Positions 50,343 to 58,463 of a stretch of DNA of 64,000 nucleotides are shown in pieces (position 1 is the first letter of the stretch; the number at the start of each line of letters is the position of its first letter). The stretch comes from JBBQSN01 sp963825505. Its GTDB lineage: Bacteria > Actinomycetota > Actinomycetes > Actinomycetales > CAWJMD01. The DNA is taken from NCBI GenBank assembly GCA_963825505.1, contig CAWGTL010000014.1, positions 62,001 through 126,000 of the forward strand, given 5' to 3'. The notes below the pieces were generated by a model that did no database searches, was not told the DNA's origin, and worked only from the letters and a program-made list of their open reading frames with translations. The position numbers and the translations under genes were made by a program.

Positions 50343-51448
50343 CGCAGGCCGCGGGCGATCGCGAGCACCTCGTCGGCGGTGAGCGACCCGGCCACCGCCG
50401 TGACCTCGCCGTCACGGACCCAGACCACCCCGGCCATCGTCCCGTCGCGGGAGGTGATGACGGTGCCCTGCACCCCGTCGACGTCGGCCGTGGTGGTGCT
50501 CACCTGGTCGGCCGGCACGGGCAGCGGCAGGGTGCTGCCGTCGGAGGAGAAGTCGCGCAGCTGGTCGGCGAGGTCGTCCGGGATGCCGGGCACCGACAGC
50601 AGGTAGTCGCGGGCGGCGTCGAACGGCAGCCCGGACGAGAACGCGGTGGGGGCCACGGCGCGGGCGACCAGCAGGGCGGGCACGTCCTGCGAGCCCTGCC
50701 AGACCGTCGCCACGCCCGGACCGGCGGTGAGGCGGAAGGTGTTGCCGTCCAGGCCATCCGGCGGCACGGGCAGGGTCTGCCCGGTCGCCTCGGCGGCGGT
50801 GGCGGCCTTCTCGGCAGAGAAGGTGAACTCGACGGTGGCCCGGCCGCCGACGGCGTACGACGGCTCGCCGGTGACACCGCGAGGCAGGGCGGCGACCTCC
50901 GGCACGTCGATGCCGGACGCCTCGGCCGCCTCCGCGGCGTCGGCGACCTGGCGCACGTCGGGCTGCTCGGTGACCTCGACGTCGCCGTAGGCCGACAGGT
51001 CGGGCAGCTCGACGAGGTCGACGTCGGTGATCGAGACGGCCGCGACCTGCTCGGTGGAGAACACCTGGAACCAGTCGTTGGCCGCAGCCGCGCCCGCGCC
51101 GGCGAGCAGGGCGATCGCCCCGACCGCCGCCACGGCGGGGCTGCGCAGCACGGCCCGCCAGCGCCGTGGCCGGGCCGCCGGCGGCGGGACGGCGGCACCG
51201 CCCCGGCCGTCGCGGGCGGCCGACGCGGACAGCCGTCGCCACGCGGTCTCGACGTCCGCCTCGGTCGTGGTGGTGCCCTCGAGCGCGGTACCGCCGAGGG
51301 CGGCGTGCACCCGCTCGGCGTCGGCGCGGACGGCGGCGAGCGTGGTCAGGCAGTCGGTGCAGCCGGCGACGTGCCGGCGGTCGGGGTCGGCGACGCCCAC
51401 GGGCTCGTCGACCAGGCGACGCAGGGTGCCGTCAGTGGGATGACGCAT
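50339..51448 (-). CDS. Anti-sigma factor with zinc-binding (ZAS) N terminus
   Basis: A 369-residue protein. The ZAS-type motif RRHVAGCTDCLTTLAAVR (H-x3-C-x2-C) lies at about 25-42, one membrane helix (SPAVAAVGAIALLAGAGAAAANDWF) follows, and the C-terminal 250 residues form an extracytoplasmic sensor domain (VAAVSITDVDLVELPDLSAYGDVEV, FTFSAEKAATAAEATGQTLPVPPDGLDGNTFRLTAGPGVATVWQG). It should hold the sigma factor encoded upstream at the membrane and release it on an outside signal. ATG 51448 overlaps the sigma stop by 17 bp. Confidence 0.87.
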   Translation of the reverse strand: MRHPTDGTLRRLVDEPVGVADPDRRHVAGCTDCLTTLAAVRADAERVHAALGGTALEGTTTTEADVETAWRRLSASAARDGRGGAAVPPPAARPRRWRAVLRSPAVAAVGAIALLAGAGAAAANDWFQVFSTEQVAAVSITDVDLVELPDLSAYGDVEVTEQPDVRQVADAAEAAEASGIDVPEVAALPRGVTGEPSYAVGGRATVEFTFSAEKAATAAEATGQTLPVPPDGLDGNTFRLTAGPGVATVWQGSQDVPALLVARAVAPTAFSSGLPFDAARDYLLSVPGIPDDLADQLRDFSSDGSTLPLPVPADQVSTTTADVDGVQGTVITSRDGTMAGVVWVRDGEVTAVAGSLTADEVLAIARGLR

Positions 51449-51947
51449 GGCGGTCCATCTCCTCGCGTAGGGCGTTCTCGGCGCGTCGGACGGTCGTGCC
51501 GACGCTCCCGGGGGACAGGTCGAGCGCGGCGGCCACCTCGACGTAGCTGAGGCCGCTGTGGCGCAGGACGAGCGCGACCGCCTGCCGCCGGGGCAGCCGC
51601 GCGAGGGCGGCGCGCACCTGGCGCCGCTCGTCGAGCGCGAGGACGGTGTCGGCCACGTCGGGCACGACCCGTTCGTCGTGGACCGTCTCCTCGCGGGTGC
51701 TGCGCCGGCGGTCGGTGCGCAGGTGGTTGAGCGCGGTGTGGGCGGCGGCGACGGCCAGCCAGCCGCTGGCTTCCGTGGCCGGCACCGACGTGCGGCCGAA
51801 GGCCACGAAGACCTCCTGCGCGACGTCCTCGGCCTCGTCCTGCGAGCCGAGCACCCGGGCCGCCACCGCCACCACCCGCGGGTAGGTGGCGCGGAAGACC
51901 TGCTCGAGGTCGGCGCGGACCGCGTCGTCCCCCCTGGCAGCACCCAC
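51432..51947 (-). CDS. ECF-type RNA polymerase sigma factor
   Basis: A 171-residue sigma factor with only regions 2 and 4: LEQVFRATYPRVVAVAARVLGSQDEAEDVAQEVFVAFGR (2.1-2.2), SGWLAVAAAHTALNHLRTDRRR (2.3-2.4) and LARLPRRQAVALVLRHSGLSYVEVAAALDLSPGSVGTTVRRAENALREEM (region 4). GTG 51947 has GGAGGG about 11 nt upstream. It is the first gene of the operon with its anti-sigma factor and an ABC exporter, so it probably also transcribes the operon. Confidence 0.9.
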   Translation of the reverse strand: MGAARGDDAVRADLEQVFRATYPRVVAVAARVLGSQDEAEDVAQEVFVAFGRTSVPATEASGWLAVAAAHTALNHLRTDRRRSTREETVHDERVVPDVADTVLALDERRQVRAALARLPRRQAVALVLRHSGLSYVEVAAALDLSPGSVGTTVRRAENALREEMDRHASSH

Positions 51948-52345
51948 GTGCGTCCCGTCCCTCCGCTCGACCCGACCGGCGCGGCGCCGGACCGCGATCA
52001 GCGGGACGGGCAGCGCGACGACCGGTGCCTGCACTCCTGGCCCGATGACGTCCACACCATCAGAGCACCGCCGCGGCGCCGGATGTGACATCCGGGGTGA
52101 GGGTGCTGCGGGGGAATGGTGGAGGAGCGCGCGGCGGCGTCGGGACGCCCCGGAGGCGAGGAAGGTGTCGGCCTCCACCCCGCCCCGGTCGCACCTGGCG
52201 CGGCGACCACCCGTCAAGACCGAAGGAATCGGGTGGAACACCCCGACGGGTCCCTCACAGGAGTACCGTGAGTCGGCATCGGCTGCTCGGGGGAGCGGTC
52301 GTCGGGGCCGAGTCACCACGCGAGTCGAGCCTGCCCGGAGGGTGC
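51948..52345. promoter_or_regulatory. Divergent regulatory region with palindrome (52079-52095)
   Basis: This 398-bp space separates the sigma factor operon from the divergent MEDS gene. The only clear structure is CCGGATG-TGA-CATCCGG at 52079-52095, a perfect 7-bp inverted repeat that carries ATGTCACAT on the minus strand. TACCGT at 52264-52269 is a candidate -10 for the MEDS gene. I find no convincing gene in it. Confidence 0.5.
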
Positions 52346-53290
52346 GTGCCCACGAGCCATCCCACCGTCGGCGGGTTCCGCCACGAGGCCCTGGTGTACC
52401 GGGGACGCGACGAGTTCGTCGCCCGCTCCGCCGCTTTCGTCCGCGACGGCATCGCGAACGGCGAACCGGTGATGGTCGCCGTGGCCGGGCCGCGGTTGGA
52501 ACCACTGCGACAGGCGCTCGGGCCGGACGCCGACCGGGCGGTGCTGGTCGACATGGCCGACCTGGGTCGCAACCCCGCCTGCATCATCCCGGCCTGGCAG
52601 GAGTTCGTGGCTGACCACGCCGGCTCGGGCAGATCGGTGAGGGGCGTCGGTGAGCCCATCTGGGCCGGTCGCCGGCCGGCGGAGATCGAGGAGTCGCAGC
52701 TGCACGAGGCGCTGCTGAACCTGGCGATCGACCCCGACACCCCGCTGTGGTTGCTGTGCCCCTATGACGCCGAGGCGCTCCCGACGGAGGTGCTGGAGGA
52801 GGCGGCCTGCAGCCACCCCGCCGTCGTGCAGGACGGCGACCTGCGCGGCAGCAGGAGCTATGGCGGGGTCCATCACGCGACGGCCATCTTCTCGGCGCCG
52901 CTGCCCGACCCCCCGCCCGGAGCCGCCGAGGTGGCCTTCGGGCGGGACGACCTCGCCCGCGTCCGGCGCACCGTGGTCGACCTCGCAGCCGCTGCGGGTC
53001 TGGACGAGGAGCGCGCCGCCGACCTCGCTCTGGTGGCGACCGAGCTCGCGACGAACAGCGTCCGGCACGGAGGCGGAGGCGGTGTGCTGCGCTGGTGGGA
53101 GCAGCCCGGGTCGCTCGTCGTCGAGGTGCGCGACGCGGGACGGATCCACGACCTGCTCGTCGGGCGCCGCCGTCCCGAGCCGGACGCCGTCGGCGGTCGC
53201 GGGGTCTGGCTGGCGCACCAGCTCACCGACCTGGTCCGGATCCGTTCGACCGACGACGGGACGGTCGTGAGGGTGCTCACCCACCGGTGA
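52346..53290 (+). CDS. MEDS-domain sensor with anti-sigma-type HATPase domain
   Basis: About 314 residues from GTG 52346 (GGAGGG just upstream; GTG 52268 would add 26 residues). Residues 10-170 are a MEDS domain (GFRHEALVYRGRDEFVARSAAFVRDGIANGEPVMVAVAGPRLEPLRQAL, LWLLCPYDAEALP), a methanogen/methylotroph-type sensor domain. Residues 190-314 are an RsbW-like HATPase (DLALVATELATNSVRHGGGGGVLRWWEQPGSLVVEVRDAGR, GGRGVWLAHQLTDLVRIRS), with no phosphoacceptor histidine. Such proteins sequester or phosphorylate partner-switch regulators. It is beside the ECF and c-di-GMP genes but no partner anti-anti-sigma gene is visible. Confidence 0.83.
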   Translation: MPTSHPTVGGFRHEALVYRGRDEFVARSAAFVRDGIANGEPVMVAVAGPRLEPLRQALGPDADRAVLVDMADLGRNPACIIPAWQEFVADHAGSGRSVRGVGEPIWAGRRPAEIEESQLHEALLNLAIDPDTPLWLLCPYDAEALPTEVLEEAACSHPAVVQDGDLRGSRSYGGVHHATAIFSAPLPDPPPGAAEVAFGRDDLARVRRTVVDLAAAAGLDEERAADLALVATELATNSVRHGGGGGVLRWWEQPGSLVVEVRDAGRIHDLLVGRRRPEPDAVGGRGVWLAHQLTDLVRIRSTDDGTVVRVLTHR

Positions 53291-53317
53291 TCCGGGCGGG
53301 GGCCGGTCAGCCGGTGG
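53281..53317. terminator. Short bidirectional hairpin between convergent genes
   Basis: CCACCGG (53281-53287) and CCGGTGG (53311-53317) with a G-rich 23-nt interior, across the adjacent stops of the MEDS gene (53290) and the HD-GYP gene (53307). Confidence 0.45.
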
Positions 53318-56300
53318 TCGACCAGACCAGCCTGGACGGTCGGGCACCGTCCAGCGCCAGCCAGACGTCGTTGTGCTCGAACGCGACGCGAACCCTCAGG
53401 ACCCGACCGGCCGGGATGGTCTGGTTGACGGTGCCGACCTGCAGCGTGCGGTCCTCCCAACCGAAGCCCGGGGCTCCAGCGGTCGACGTGCACGTCGTCG
53501 GCGACGGCCAGCCGGACGCACGACGTGCCTGCCGCGTTGCAGCTGTACAGCCAGATCGAGTAGTCCACGTGCTCACCGCCGAGGTCGAACTTCGCCGTCC
53601 GGCTCGACAGCTCCAGCCGCACCGGTCCGTCGAGCGCCAGTCCTCCGGCGGGCACCGTGTAGTCCCAGTCGTGGAACCGCTCGACCTGGTCCTCGTCCTC
53701 GTCCATGCTGCTCTTCTCGATGGTCAGCCCCGGTGCCCCGTCGCCGTCCCAGTCCCCGGCCGCACCGGGCGCAGTCGGTGAGAGCGCCCCGGGCGTCCCC
53801 TTCCGGCTGCCGATCAGGAACAGCGCCTGCTGGGTCGGCGGCGCGGCGGTCACCGTGATGACGACGGTGCCGGTGCTCGACGCGGCGCCGTCCGAGACGG
53901 TGTAGGTGAAGGTCCGCACCCCGGGGCTCGGAGGCGTCCAGGTGAAGGTGCCGTCGCTCGCCACCGTCACCTCGGGCGAGTCGTCCGCCGTGACCGTGAG
54001 GACGTCGCCGTCCTCGTCGCCGTCGTTGGCCAGCAGGTCGCCGGTGAGCGGTTGGCCGGCCACCACGGTGAAGCTGTCGTCGGCGGCGGTCGGGGCGTCG
54101 TTGACGGGGGTGACGGTGATGGTGACGGTCGCGGTGGAGGTGTCGCCGTCGGGGTCGGTGACGGTGTAGCCGACGGTGTCGGTGCCGTTCAGGTCCGAGG
54201 CGGGGGTGTAGGTCAGGGTGCCGCCGGTGAGGGTGGCGGTGCCGCCGGTGGGTGCGGTGGTGATGGTGGTGGTGAGGGTGTCGCCGTCGGGGTCGGTGTC
54301 GTTGGTGAGCACGTCGACGTCGACGGGGGTGTCCTCGGAGGTGGTGGCGGTGTCGTCGGCGGCGGTCGGGGCGTCGTTGACGGGGGTGACGGTGAGGGTG
54401 ACGGTCGCGGTGGAGGTGTCGCCGTCGGGGTCGGAGACGGTGTAGCCGACGGTGTCGGTGCCCGACCAGTCCGGGTCGGGGGTGTAGGTCAGGGTGCCGC
54501 CGGCCAGGGTGGCGGTGCCGTGGGCCGGTGCGGTGGTGATGGTCGCGGTCAGGGTGTCGCCGTCGGGGTCGGTGTCGTTGGTGAGCACGGCGACGTCGAC
54601 GCCGGTGTCCTCGGTGGTGGTGGCGGTGTCGTCGGCGGCGGTCGGGGCGTCGTTGACGGGGGCCACGGTGAGGGTGACGGTTGCGGTGGAGGAGGCGCCG
54701 TCGGGGTCGGTCACCCGGTAGGTGATCGCCTCGGTGCCGTACCAGTCGGCCTCGGGGACGTAGGTGACGACTCCTGTTGCGAGGGAGGCGCTTCCGTGCG
54801 TGGGCGCCGACACCAGCTCCGCGCTGAGGGTGTCGTCGTCCGCGTCCGCGTCGTTGGTCAGGACGTCGACGTCCACCGTGGTGTCCTCCGCCGTCGCGGC
54901 GGCGTCGTCACGGGCGACCGGGGCGCGGTTGGTCGGGGTCGGCTCCGGGGTCGCGGTGGCGACGGGCGTGGGCGACGGGGTGCTTCCCACGGGCACGGGC
55001 TCCGTCACCGACGGACCCGGGCGCACGGGCGCCGGGGCGGTCGTGGTCGACGGCACCGTGGTCGGTGAGGTGGTCGGTGAGGTGGTCGGTGAGGTGGTCG
55101 GTGACGTGGTCGGGGCAGGAGCCGGCGTCGGGGCACCGGTCGGCACGGGCGCCGGGACGTCGTCCTGCTGCGCCGGCTGCTCCTCCTGGGCGACGGTGCC
55201 GGTGTCGTCGGCCGCCACCGGGGCCAGCCCGAGACCCAGCAGGGCGCCCGCTGCTGCGGCGACGCCGACCGCCGCGCCGGCGACCTGGCTGAGCACCGGT
55301 GCCACGTGCGGCCCCAGGTTCGAGATCGGCTGCAGGATCGGCAGCTGCGCGAGCCAGGAGAGCGGACCGGCGGCCCAGCGCAGCCGTCCGAGCGAGATGC
55401 TCAGGAAGGCGCGCACCACCACGGGGTCGAACTGCGTGCCGGCGCACCGCGCGAGCTCGGCCCGAGCAGCTGTGGCGGACATCGCCCGCTTGTACGGCCG
55501 GGCTGCGGTCATCACCTCGTAGGAGTCGGCGACCGCCACGATCCGGGCGGCGAGGCTGATCTCCTGACCGGCCAGCCCGTACGGGTAGCCGCCGCCGTCG
55601 TAGCGCTCGTGGTGCTGCTCGATGGCGTGCCACCACGGTCCCAGCCACTCCTGGAGCGGCGAGCAGATCGTGGCGCCTGCGGCGGGGTGCTCGCGCAGCC
55701 GACGCCACTCGTCGTCGTCCGGTGCACCGGGCTTGTTGAGCACCTCGGTGGGCACCCGCAGCTTGCCGATGTCGTGCACCAGGGCCGCCCAGACGAGCTT
55801 GTCGCGGTCGTCCGCCTTGAGCTTCATCTCGTCGGCGAGCATCGTGACGAACAGCTGGGTGCGCTCGGAGTGCCCCCGGGTGCGGCTGTCGTAGTCGCCC
55901 AGCATCCCGACCAGGGAGAGGATGGTCTCGGCGGCCTGCTGTCGATCGCCGTGCACGCCGGCCCGGCGAGCGCGTTCGAGCTCGGCCGCCAGCGCCTTGG
56001 TCCCGGCGACGTTCCGAGCCACCTTGAAGCGCGACGGCGCCTTGTCCGGGAACAGCATCGACAGCTTGAGCAGGGTGGCCAGGGGCAGCAGGCGACGGGT
56101 CAGCCGCTCGACCAGCACGGCGACCACCGTGGACACCGTCAGCACCACGACCCACTGGGTGACGACCCCGCCGAAGGTGCGCGGTGCCGGGAGCGCCACG
56201 CTGACGGCCGCCCCGGCGGCCACGGAGGCCAGCACGGGGATCACGACGGCGGCAGCCCGGATCAGGGCTGCGCGGACCGGGTGCGACTGCCAGCGGTTGC

Positions 56301-56322
56301 TGGGCGCGGGTGCGGAGGACAC
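53307..56322 (-). CDS. HD-GYP c-di-GMP phosphodiesterase fused to extracellular cadherin-like repeats (frameshifted 3' end)
   Basis: From GTG 56322. Two membrane helices (about 20-43, 54-73), a cytoplasmic HD-GYP domain with HDIGK (183-187) and HHERYDGGGYP (237-247), a third helix (342-368), a Pro/Thr-rich stalk with PTTS repeats (404-465), then four cadherin/Ig-like repeats of about 92 residues (from 466, 557, 648 and 742; each with NRAPVA- or NDAPTAADD- openings and VTDPDGDTSTATVT ends) and a C-terminal domain. N-in topology puts the repeats outside. The frame is broken at a four-G run (53469-53472): removing one base joins it to WEDRTLQVGTVNQTIPAGRVLRVRVAFEH and ends at 53307, giving about 1004 residues. 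It probably links surface contact to c-di-GMP breakdown. Confidence 0.85.
55061..55108. repeat. 12-bp tandem repeat encoding the PTTS stalk
   Basis: GTCGGTGAGGTG at 55061, 55073, 55085 and, with one change, 55097. It codes for four Ser-Pro-Thr-Thr units of the extracellular stalk, in frame (12 bp), so copy number can vary without breaking the protein. Confidence 0.8.
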
Positions 56323-57893
56323 GTCATATGAAATCGACTGTTTCCCAATGGATCTTGAGGATGCGTCCAGGTGCCGCCGGACGGGTGACGGGCTGCCGCA
56401 GACGCCGTCCGGAGTACCCCGGACGGAGCAACACCGCCGTTCAGTGGCTGAGCGTGACGGTCCGCGTCCTCGGGCGCCGGGTCCACGACGGTGGGACCGG
56501 CCACCACGGCGCGGTCGCGTCCCCCGGCCTTGGCCCGGTACAGCGCCCGGTCGGCCCGCGCGAACAGCTCGTCGGGCGTCTCGTGGCCGTCCCAGACGGC
56601 GATCCCGGCCGAGCAGGTGACGTCGCCGGGGACGGCGGCGCGCAGCCGCTCGACCACAGCCCAGGCCTCGTCCGGCTCGCAGCGGTCCAGCAGCACGGCG
56701 AACTCCTCCCCGCCCCAGCGGGCGAGGTGGTCGCGGCCGCGGATCAGCTCGCGCCAGGCGTGCACGCAGTCACGCAGCAGCACGTCACCGGCTGCGTGGC
56801 CGTGCGCGTCGTTGAAGTGCTTGAAGTGGTCGAGGTCGAGCACGACGAGCACGAGCGGCTCGCCCGGCCGGGCGGTCAGCGCCGCGGCTCGCTCGACGAA
56901 GCCGCGGCGGTTGGCCGCTCCCGTCAGCGGGTCGGTGACGACGAGGGCGGTGAGCTCGCGGGCCTGCTCCTGCACGTGGCCGGCCAGCCCGGACAGCCGC
57001 AGCACGACCAGCCCGAACAGCATGGCGGAGGCGAGCGCCGTCACCATCTCCGGGGAGTCGAACCCCGTGGTCGCGGTGGTGAGCTGGACGGCGGGCGCCA
57101 GGAGGGACGCACCGGCCAGGAGCGCGAGGCGGCCGCGGGTGAGCGTGAGCGCCGGCTCGCGGGCGCCCTGGTCGAGCCGGCTCACCGAGGGGTGCAGGGC
57201 GGCGGCCGCCAGGGCGAAGTAGCTGAGCAGGAAGCCGATGTCCGAGGCGACGTCGCCGTAGGGCAGCGAGTACATCTCGTAGAGCGCGTAGACGACGTCG
57301 GAGGTGAGCAGCACGATCATCGACCCGCCGAGCAGCCGGAACGACGGCGTGCGGCCGCCGAAGGTGAGCAGCAGCCGGGTCGCGAGGCTCAGCAGAACGA
57401 CGTCGAGCACCGGGTAGGCGGTCGAGATCACCCTCTCGGCGAGCGTGGTGCCGCTCTCGGCGCTCGGGACGACCAGGAACACCCAGGTGACCAGGCCCAG
57501 CCCCGTGGTGAGCACGGCGGCGTCGAGCAGCGACGCGCGCTGCTGCGCCCCGCCGGTGCGCCGCCGCACCAGGACCGCCAGACCGGTGGCCACCAGCGGG
57601 TACCCGACCAGGTAGAGCGCGTCGGCCACGGAGGGGAACGGGTCGATGTCCAGGACGAGGTCGAACCAGGTCCACAGCGCGTCGCCGCACACCCACAGGC
57701 CCATCCCGGACGCGAGCAGCACCCAGGGGAGCGGGCGGGGCATGCGCCGTCGGACGACGGCCAGGGCGACCGCCACGAGCGCCAGCGTGGCGGCGACCAG
57801 GTAGACCAGGTCCCCGGCGGCACCCGGGACCAGCACGTGGGCGGCAGCCAGCACGACGCCGCCGACGGCGACCGTCCTCCAGCGCTGGTCCAC
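56262..57893 (-). CDS. Membrane-bound diguanylate cyclase (GGDEF)
   Basis: A 543-residue protein from GTG 57893. Residues 1-310 hold about nine membrane helices with no recognisable sensory family. Residues 325-450 are a GGDEF domain with an intact active site GGEEF (394-398), an allosteric I-site RGRD (385-388) at the right 5-residue distance, and DPLTGAANRRGF and VLDLDHFKHFNDAHGHAAGD. It should make c-di-GMP from two GTP, subject to product inhibition. The 90-residue tail is low complexity, and the last 61 bp overlap the start of the HD-GYP gene, so the cyclase and the phosphodiesterase are probably translated together. Confidence 0.9.
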   Translation of the reverse strand: MDQRWRTVAVGGVVLAAAHVLVPGAAGDLVYLVAATLALVAVALAVVRRRMPRPLPWVLLASGMGLWVCGDALWTWFDLVLDIDPFPSVADALYLVGYPLVATGLAVLVRRRTGGAQQRASLLDAAVLTTGLGLVTWVFLVVPSAESGTTLAERVISTAYPVLDVVLLSLATRLLLTFGGRTPSFRLLGGSMIVLLTSDVVYALYEMYSLPYGDVASDIGFLLSYFALAAAALHPSVSRLDQGAREPALTLTRGRLALLAGASLLAPAVQLTTATTGFDSPEMVTALASAMLFGLVVLRLSGLAGHVQEQARELTALVVTDPLTGAANRRGFVERAAALTARPGEPLVLVVLDLDHFKHFNDAHGHAAGDVLLRDCVHAWRELIRGRDHLARWGGEEFAVLLDRCEPDEAWAVVERLRAAVPGDVTCSAGIAVWDGHETPDELFARADRALYRAKAGGRDRAVVAGPTVVDPAPEDADRHAQPLNGGVAPSGVLRTASAAARHPSGGTWTHPQDPLGNSRFHMTCPPHPRPATAGSRTRSAQP

Positions 57894-57974
57894 GCCGTGG
57901 TATCGACGGTCGAGCAGCCCGGGTTGAGCGCTCCGCGACCACCGTCTCCCGGTGCGGGACGGCCTGTGCCGGGC

Positions 57975-57986
57975 TAGCGTCGGACG
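57975..57986 (+). promoter_or_regulatory. -10 element of a leaderless promoter for the SRPBCC gene
   Basis: TAGCGT at 57975-57980 with 6 nt to ATG 57987 and no ribosome binding site. Confidence 0.6.
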
Positions 57987-58451
57987 ATGCCGGAGCTGCC
58001 TGCGACCACCCGCACCGTGACCCGCACGACGACCGCCACGCCCGCCCAGGTGTGGGCGGTGCTCTCCGACGGCTGGAGCTACGCGACCTGGGTCGTCGGC
58101 GCCTCACGGGTGCGCGAGGTCGACGCCACCTGGCCGGCGCCGGGCAGCCGGATCCACCACTCGTTCGGGCTCTGGCCGGTGCTGCTGAACGACGTCTCCA
58201 CCGTGCTGGAGGCGGACACCGACCGGCACCTGCGGCTGCAGGCCGAGGGCGACCCGATGGGCGAGGCCACCGTCGACATCACGCTGACGCCCGAGGGCGG
58301 CGGCACGCGGGTCGAGATCCGCGAGGACGCCACCCGCGGTCCCGGCCGGCTGGTGCCGTCACCGGTGCGCCAGCTCGCGATCGTCCCGCGCAACACCGAG
58401 GCGCTGCGCCGCCTCTGCCTGGTCGCCGAGGGCCGCGCGAAGGGGCACTGA
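57987..58451 (+). CDS. SRPBCC (polyketide cyclase/dehydrase-like) family protein
   Basis: A 154-residue Bet v1-fold protein: TTRTVTRTTTATPAQVWAVLSDGWSYATWVVGASRVREVDATWPAPGSRIHHSFGLWPVLLNDVSTVLEADTDRHLRLQAEG and the C-terminal helix VRQLAIVPRNTEALRRLCLVAEGRA. It binds a hydrophobic ligand in the family cavity; the ligand is unknown. It is divergent from the GGDEF gene and convergent with the SDR gene. Confidence 0.83.
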   Translation: MPELPATTRTVTRTTTATPAQVWAVLSDGWSYATWVVGASRVREVDATWPAPGSRIHHSFGLWPVLLNDVSTVLEADTDRHLRLQAEGDPMGEATVDITLTPEGGGTRVEIREDATRGPGRLVPSPVRQLAIVPRNTEALRRLCLVAEGRAKGH

Positions 58452-58463
58452 CCCGTCCGGTCC

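Noticed and set aside
52079..52140. ECF41-type promoter (TGTCACA-N16-CGTC) at the palindrome upstream of the sigma gene
   Set aside because: TGTCACA is present on the minus strand, but no CGTC follows at 16 nt, and the sigma factor has an anti-sigma factor, unlike ECF41.
52873..53306. Continuation of the HD-GYP-cadherin frame beyond the G run, antisense to the MEDS gene
   Set aside because: After the G run this frame is Arg/Ser-rich and opposes a clear HATPase domain; the neighbouring frame gives a sensible C terminus ending at 53307.
53307..53480. Sortase (LPXTG-type) anchor at the end of the cadherin-repeat protein
   Set aside because: Neither frame of the C terminus contains an LPXTG-like motif followed by a hydrophobic segment and positive tail; the protein is anchored by its own helices.
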